Virus record (IMG/VR): IMGVR_UViG_3300034061_000872
Coordinates: 1 to 28,225 of that record
Length of the DNA: 28,225 nucleotides
Direction: 5' to 3' (one strand)
Source: a virus
Shown: positions 25,512 through 28,225 of the stretch, in pieces
How positions within the stretch are numbered: position 1 is the first letter of the stretch
Layout of the letters: every line of letters begins with the position of its first letter
Notes under the pieces: model-generated
What the model saw: only the letters and a program-made list of their open reading frames with translations
What the model was told of the DNA's origin: nothing
Databases searched by the model: none
Program-made: the position numbers and the translations under genes

Positions 25512-28043
25512 ATGGCTAGTACATTCAGCACCAACCTTGCTATCGAACTCATCGGTACTGGCGACCAAGCCGGTACTTGGGGTACGACCACCAATTCCAA
25601 CCTCGGTACTCTTATCGAGCAGGCCATCTCTGGCTATGTGACTCAGGCGGTTGCAACTGGCACTGACACGACGATCACCATCCCAAATGGTTCGACCGGC
25701 GTTGCCCGGAACATGTACATCGAGTTGACCGGTACGGGTGGTGCAAGCACGAACCTGATTGTGCCTGCCAACAAGAAACTCTACTTCATCTTCAACAACT
25801 CGACCGGCGCTGTAACGGTGAAGGTGTCGGGTCAGACGGGTGTATCGGTACCGACTGGCAAGAAGATGGTCCTTGTCTCAAATGGCACGGATATCGTCAA
25901 CGGTTTGAACTACATCGCTGACTTCGGAACCAACAGTTTCTCTGTCACGAACCTGACCGCTTCCAGTGCCACGATCACCAATCTGATTGCGACCTCTGGA
26001 TCCATCACGAACCTTGTCTCGTCGGATGCTTCAGCCACTGTGCTTCGCGCAGGTTCCGCCACCCTGACGCACCTGTCAGCGACCTCTGCCAGTATCACCA
26101 ATCTTGCGCTGACCAGTCTCACGATCAGCAGCCTTAGCATTACCAATGTCTCTGTTGCTTCGGCTACCGTTAGCAGCAACCTGACCCTCTCCGGCGGCAC
26201 CGCCAACGGCGTGTTGTACTTGAACGGCAGCAAGGTGGCGACGAGTGGAAGTGCGCTGACCTTTGATGGAACGCAAACACTTAGTCTTTTTGCAACTGGC
26301 AATGCTGTTACAAATTTAGAAGGCTCAACAACCAATAATGCCATTCTTCGTTTTAGAAACGGGACGACTGGCAACCTTGCTGGTTTTTATGGCAACAACT
26401 CGAAAGAGTTGATTTTTGAGGCAAACGGCGCGACAGAACAAATGCGCCTCACCTCGACGGGCCTCGGCATCGGGACGACTTCGCCTGCAAGCAAGGTTGA
26501 GGCTGTAGGTGCCTCGGCAGGCTCAACGGTATTTACCGCTACTGCTAACACAAGCGCAAATACAACCGATTTGTATGTTTTCCGTCGTAGTGATGCTGCG
26601 GTATCTGGGGCTATTCGCTACAACCAGTCAGACGCTGCAAGGCCGATGGTGATTGGCACGACTACTGCGCATCCGTTTGACTTTATGACAAATGGAAGTT
26701 CTGTTGCGCGTCTTGACACCTCCGGCAACCTCGGTCTGGGCGTGACGCCAAGTGCGTGGGGGAGTGGGCAAAAAGCCCTTCAGACTCCTGCTGGCGCAAT
26801 CTGGAACTTCAATAACGCAAACATGACGATTACGCAAAATGCGTTTTCGGATGGCACAGAGAAGTACATCAATAACGGTTTTGCGTCAAAGTACAATCAG
26901 AACAGCGGACAGCATATTTGGTCTACCGCAGCCTCCGGCACCGCAGGCAACGCCATCTCGTTCACGCAGGCGATGACGCTGAATGCGAGTGGCAACCTCG
27001 GCATCGGGACGAGTTCGCCTACTGGTAAATTGCATATTAGCGGCAATTTCATTCGTGTTGAGCAAAGTGGCGCGAATGACCTTTACATGGGGCGTGCTTC
27101 TGACTTGATTTCAGGTAGCCCAACTGGGGCAGCAATTAGATACGACGGTACTGCCTTGCGAATTGGTGCGTCTTCAACCGAAGTTGCAACTTTTTCTGGC
27201 GGCAACCTCGGCATCGGGACGGCGAGTCCGTCCGAAAAACTTGATGTTGTAGGCGGTGGGCTTGGTGTTGGCAATGGCACCATTAAAACGGTTGTTAGTT
27301 ACACGACTGAAGGCATTGTAGGCACTACTTCTAATCATGCGCTTCTTCTTTACGCCAACAACGCCGAACGCGCCCGCATCACGAGCGGGGGTGATTTGCT
27401 GGTGGGAGTAACTACCGGCAGTTATCACATTTTGAGAAAGGCTGTAACTAACGATGGCGGCAATACCACCGTTGAGTTTCAAAGCACAGGCGGTTCAACT
27501 AGTCAAATCTGGTATGGAGTAAGCGGATTTAACGCAAACGCAGCAAATGCCGCAACAAAAGTTGGCCGCGATGCAACAACATTAAGGTCAATCAACGCAG
27601 GCGGCACGGTCAACGCATCGGGTGCAGACTACGCTGAATACATGACCAAGGCTGGCGAGTTTGCGCTTGCCAAGGGCGATGTATGCGGGATTGACGCTGA
27701 CGGAAAATTAACGAATGTGTTTGCTAATGCAATTTCGTTTGTTGTTAAGTCAACCGACCCGTCTTATGTTGGCGGCGATTCGTGGGGGGCAAATTTTAAG
27801 GATGACCCCGAAGGTCTTGAGGCTGCGCGTCAAAAGGTAGACCGCATTGCCTTTGCCGGACAGGTTCCGGTCAATGTGCTGGGTGCAACGCCGGGGCAGT
27901 ACATTGTCCCTATTAACGACAACGGCGCAATCAAGGGCGTGGCGGTTAGCAACCCAACATTTGAGCAGTACCAATCTGCTGTTGGCAAGGTCATCGCCGT
28001 GCAGGATGATGGTCGCGCATTGATTATCGTGAAGGTTGCCTAA
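25512..28043 (+). CDS. Tail fibre protein with intramolecular-chaperone-like C terminus
   Basis: 843 residues; AGGAG then GTTTAAAC before the ATG. The first about 135 residues (FSTNLAIELIGTGDQAGTWG, TTTNSNLGTLIEQAISGYVT) form a conserved N-terminal virion-binding region. Residues about 140-220 are repeated TASSATITNLIATSGSITNL-type beta-stalk. From about residue 253 come fibre segments with three GLGIGTTSP/GNLGIGTSSP-like motifs. Near residue 703 ADYAEYM and GDVCGIDADGKLT resemble the start of the G2-peptidase or other intramolecular chaperone domains that self-cleave after trimer folding. It would bind the host surface. From about 26277 on, the coding is AT-richer than upstream, suggesting an exchanged receptor-binding module. 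Confidence 0.85.
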   Translation: MASTFSTNLAIELIGTGDQAGTWGTTTNSNLGTLIEQAISGYVTQAVATGTDTTITIPNGSTGVARNMYIELTGTGGASTNLIVPANKKLYFIFNNSTGAVTVKVSGQTGVSVPTGKKMVLVSNGTDIVNGLNYIADFGTNSFSVTNLTASSATITNLIATSGSITNLVSSDASATVLRAGSATLTHLSATSASITNLALTSLTISSLSITNVSVASATVSSNLTLSGGTANGVLYLNGSKVATSGSALTFDGTQTLSLFATGNAVTNLEGSTTNNAILRFRNGTTGNLAGFYGNNSKELIFEANGATEQMRLTSTGLGIGTTSPASKVEAVGASAGSTVFTATANTSANTTDLYVFRRSDAAVSGAIRYNQSDAARPMVIGTTTAHPFDFMTNGSSVARLDTSGNLGLGVTPSAWGSGQKALQTPAGAIWNFNNANMTITQNAFSDGTEKYINNGFASKYNQNSGQHIWSTAASGTAGNAISFTQAMTLNASGNLGIGTSSPTGKLHISGNFIRVEQSGANDLYMGRASDLISGSPTGAAIRYDGTALRIGASSTEVATFSGGNLGIGTASPSEKLDVVGGGLGVGNGTIKTVVSYTTEGIVGTTSNHALLLYANNAERARITSGGDLLVGVTTGSYHILRKAVTNDGGNTTVEFQSTGGSTSQIWYGVSGFNANAANAATKVGRDATTLRSINAGGTVNASGADYAEYMTKAGEFALAKGDVCGIDADGKLTNVFANAISFVVKSTDPSYVGGDSWGANFKDDPEGLEAARQKVDRIAFAGQVPVNVLGATPGQYIVPINDNGAIKGVAVSNPTFEQYQSAVGKVIAVQDDGRALIIVKVA

Positions 28044-28044
28044 T

Positions 28045-28104
28045 ATGTCCGACATCACCCTAACCCTCACCCTCGAAGAAACCGTCGCATTGGAGAGCAA
28101 ATAA
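28045..28104 (+). CDS. Possible 19-residue remnant peptide
   Basis: ATG one base after the fibre stop; MSDITLTLTLEETVALESK then TAA, and the next ATG follows immediately. MSDITLTLTLEE resembles the opening of small phage proteins of about 60-70 residues that I associate with the fibre region, so this may be a truncated remnant. It could also be non-coding. Confidence 0.35.
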   Translation: MSDITLTLTLEETVALESK

Positions 28105-28225
28105 ATGACCACTATCACTTGGAACATCTCGCAACTCGACTGCCTCCCGCAGGAGGACGGCGATACCGATGTCGTTTTCATCGTTCATTGGTCTTGCAAC
28201 GGCGTGGACGGAGACTACAACGGAA
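28105..28225 (+). CDS. Conserved fibre-adjacent small protein, cut by window end
   Basis: ATG at 28105; the frame runs open to the last base. Visible start MTTITWNISQLDCLPQEDGD followed by TDVVFIVHWSCNGVDGDYNG. This opening matches a small conserved family found downstream of phage tail fibre genes (I associate it with DUF7936), of about 100 residues and unknown function. Beta-rich. Length and end cannot be seen. Confidence 0.7.
   Translation, partial: MTTITWNISQLDCLPQEDGDTDVVFIVHWSCNGVDGDYNG

Noticed and set aside
1-28225. Integrase, excision or lysogeny genes, CRISPR arrays and insertion sequences
   Set aside because: No recombinase motifs, regularly spaced repeats or transposase genes were seen in the window. 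This does not rule out such genes outside it.

Overview
The window reads as part of the genome of a tailed dsDNA bacteriophage (Caudoviricetes), about 28 kb, densely packed, fairly GC-rich, and open at both ends. Hallmark genes seen directly are a primase-helicase, both terminase subunits, a portal, a scaffold, a major capsid protein, head-to-tail adaptors and a tail fibre. Head and adaptor proteins are of the type common in uncultured freshwater and marine phages. Sigma-70-like promoters and Shine-Dalgarno sites point to a bacterial host that uses ordinary proteobacterial-type signals. The host species cannot be read from the sequence. No integrase, lysis gene, tRNA or CRISPR is visible, and no tape-measure gene appears before the fibre, which fits a short-tailed (podovirus-like) virion but does not prove it.

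Layout. (1) 1-2081, rightward: the end of a replication module, with a primase-helicase cut by the window edge and a PD-(D/E)XK-like nuclease. It ends at a strong hairpin shared with the convergent leftward genes. (2) 8242-2123, leftward: 18 genes, many overlapping by ATGA. Most are small and unknown. The core is a conserved-looking trio: an SprT-like zinc peptidase, a MoxR/CobS-like AAA+ ATPase and a degenerate VWA-like protein. One promoter lies at 8459-8487 with a repeated operator-like site, and an internal promoter lies at 4865-4893. (3) 8243-8671, divergent control region with a long structured leader on the leftward side. (4) 8672-28225, rightward late module: terS; a 536-base non-coding gap holding GC-rich repeats, a perfect AT palindrome, a near-consensus promoter (9542-9570) and a structured leader; then terL, portal, GroES-like protein, scaffold, head proteins and major capsid protein. 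A textbook terminator follows the capsid gene.

After the capsid gene come two small structural genes and a tightly overlapped run of eight genes (18977-21803) that encode mostly small basic proteins. These include two pieces that look like halves of one domain, a cysteine-cluster protein and four proteins that share end motifs. They are followed by adaptor and tail genes, a protein built of 9 x 20 and 3 x 11 residue repeats, and an 843-residue fibre whose distal two thirds has foreign base composition.

The most unusual items are the peptidase/ATPase/VWA-like trio, the basic small-protein cluster whose conserved C-terminal codons also carry the next gene's ribosome binding site, the TTTAAAC motif recurring next to start codons, and the structured leaders upstream of the late and leftward operons. 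All functional calls come from reading motifs; no database search was run.
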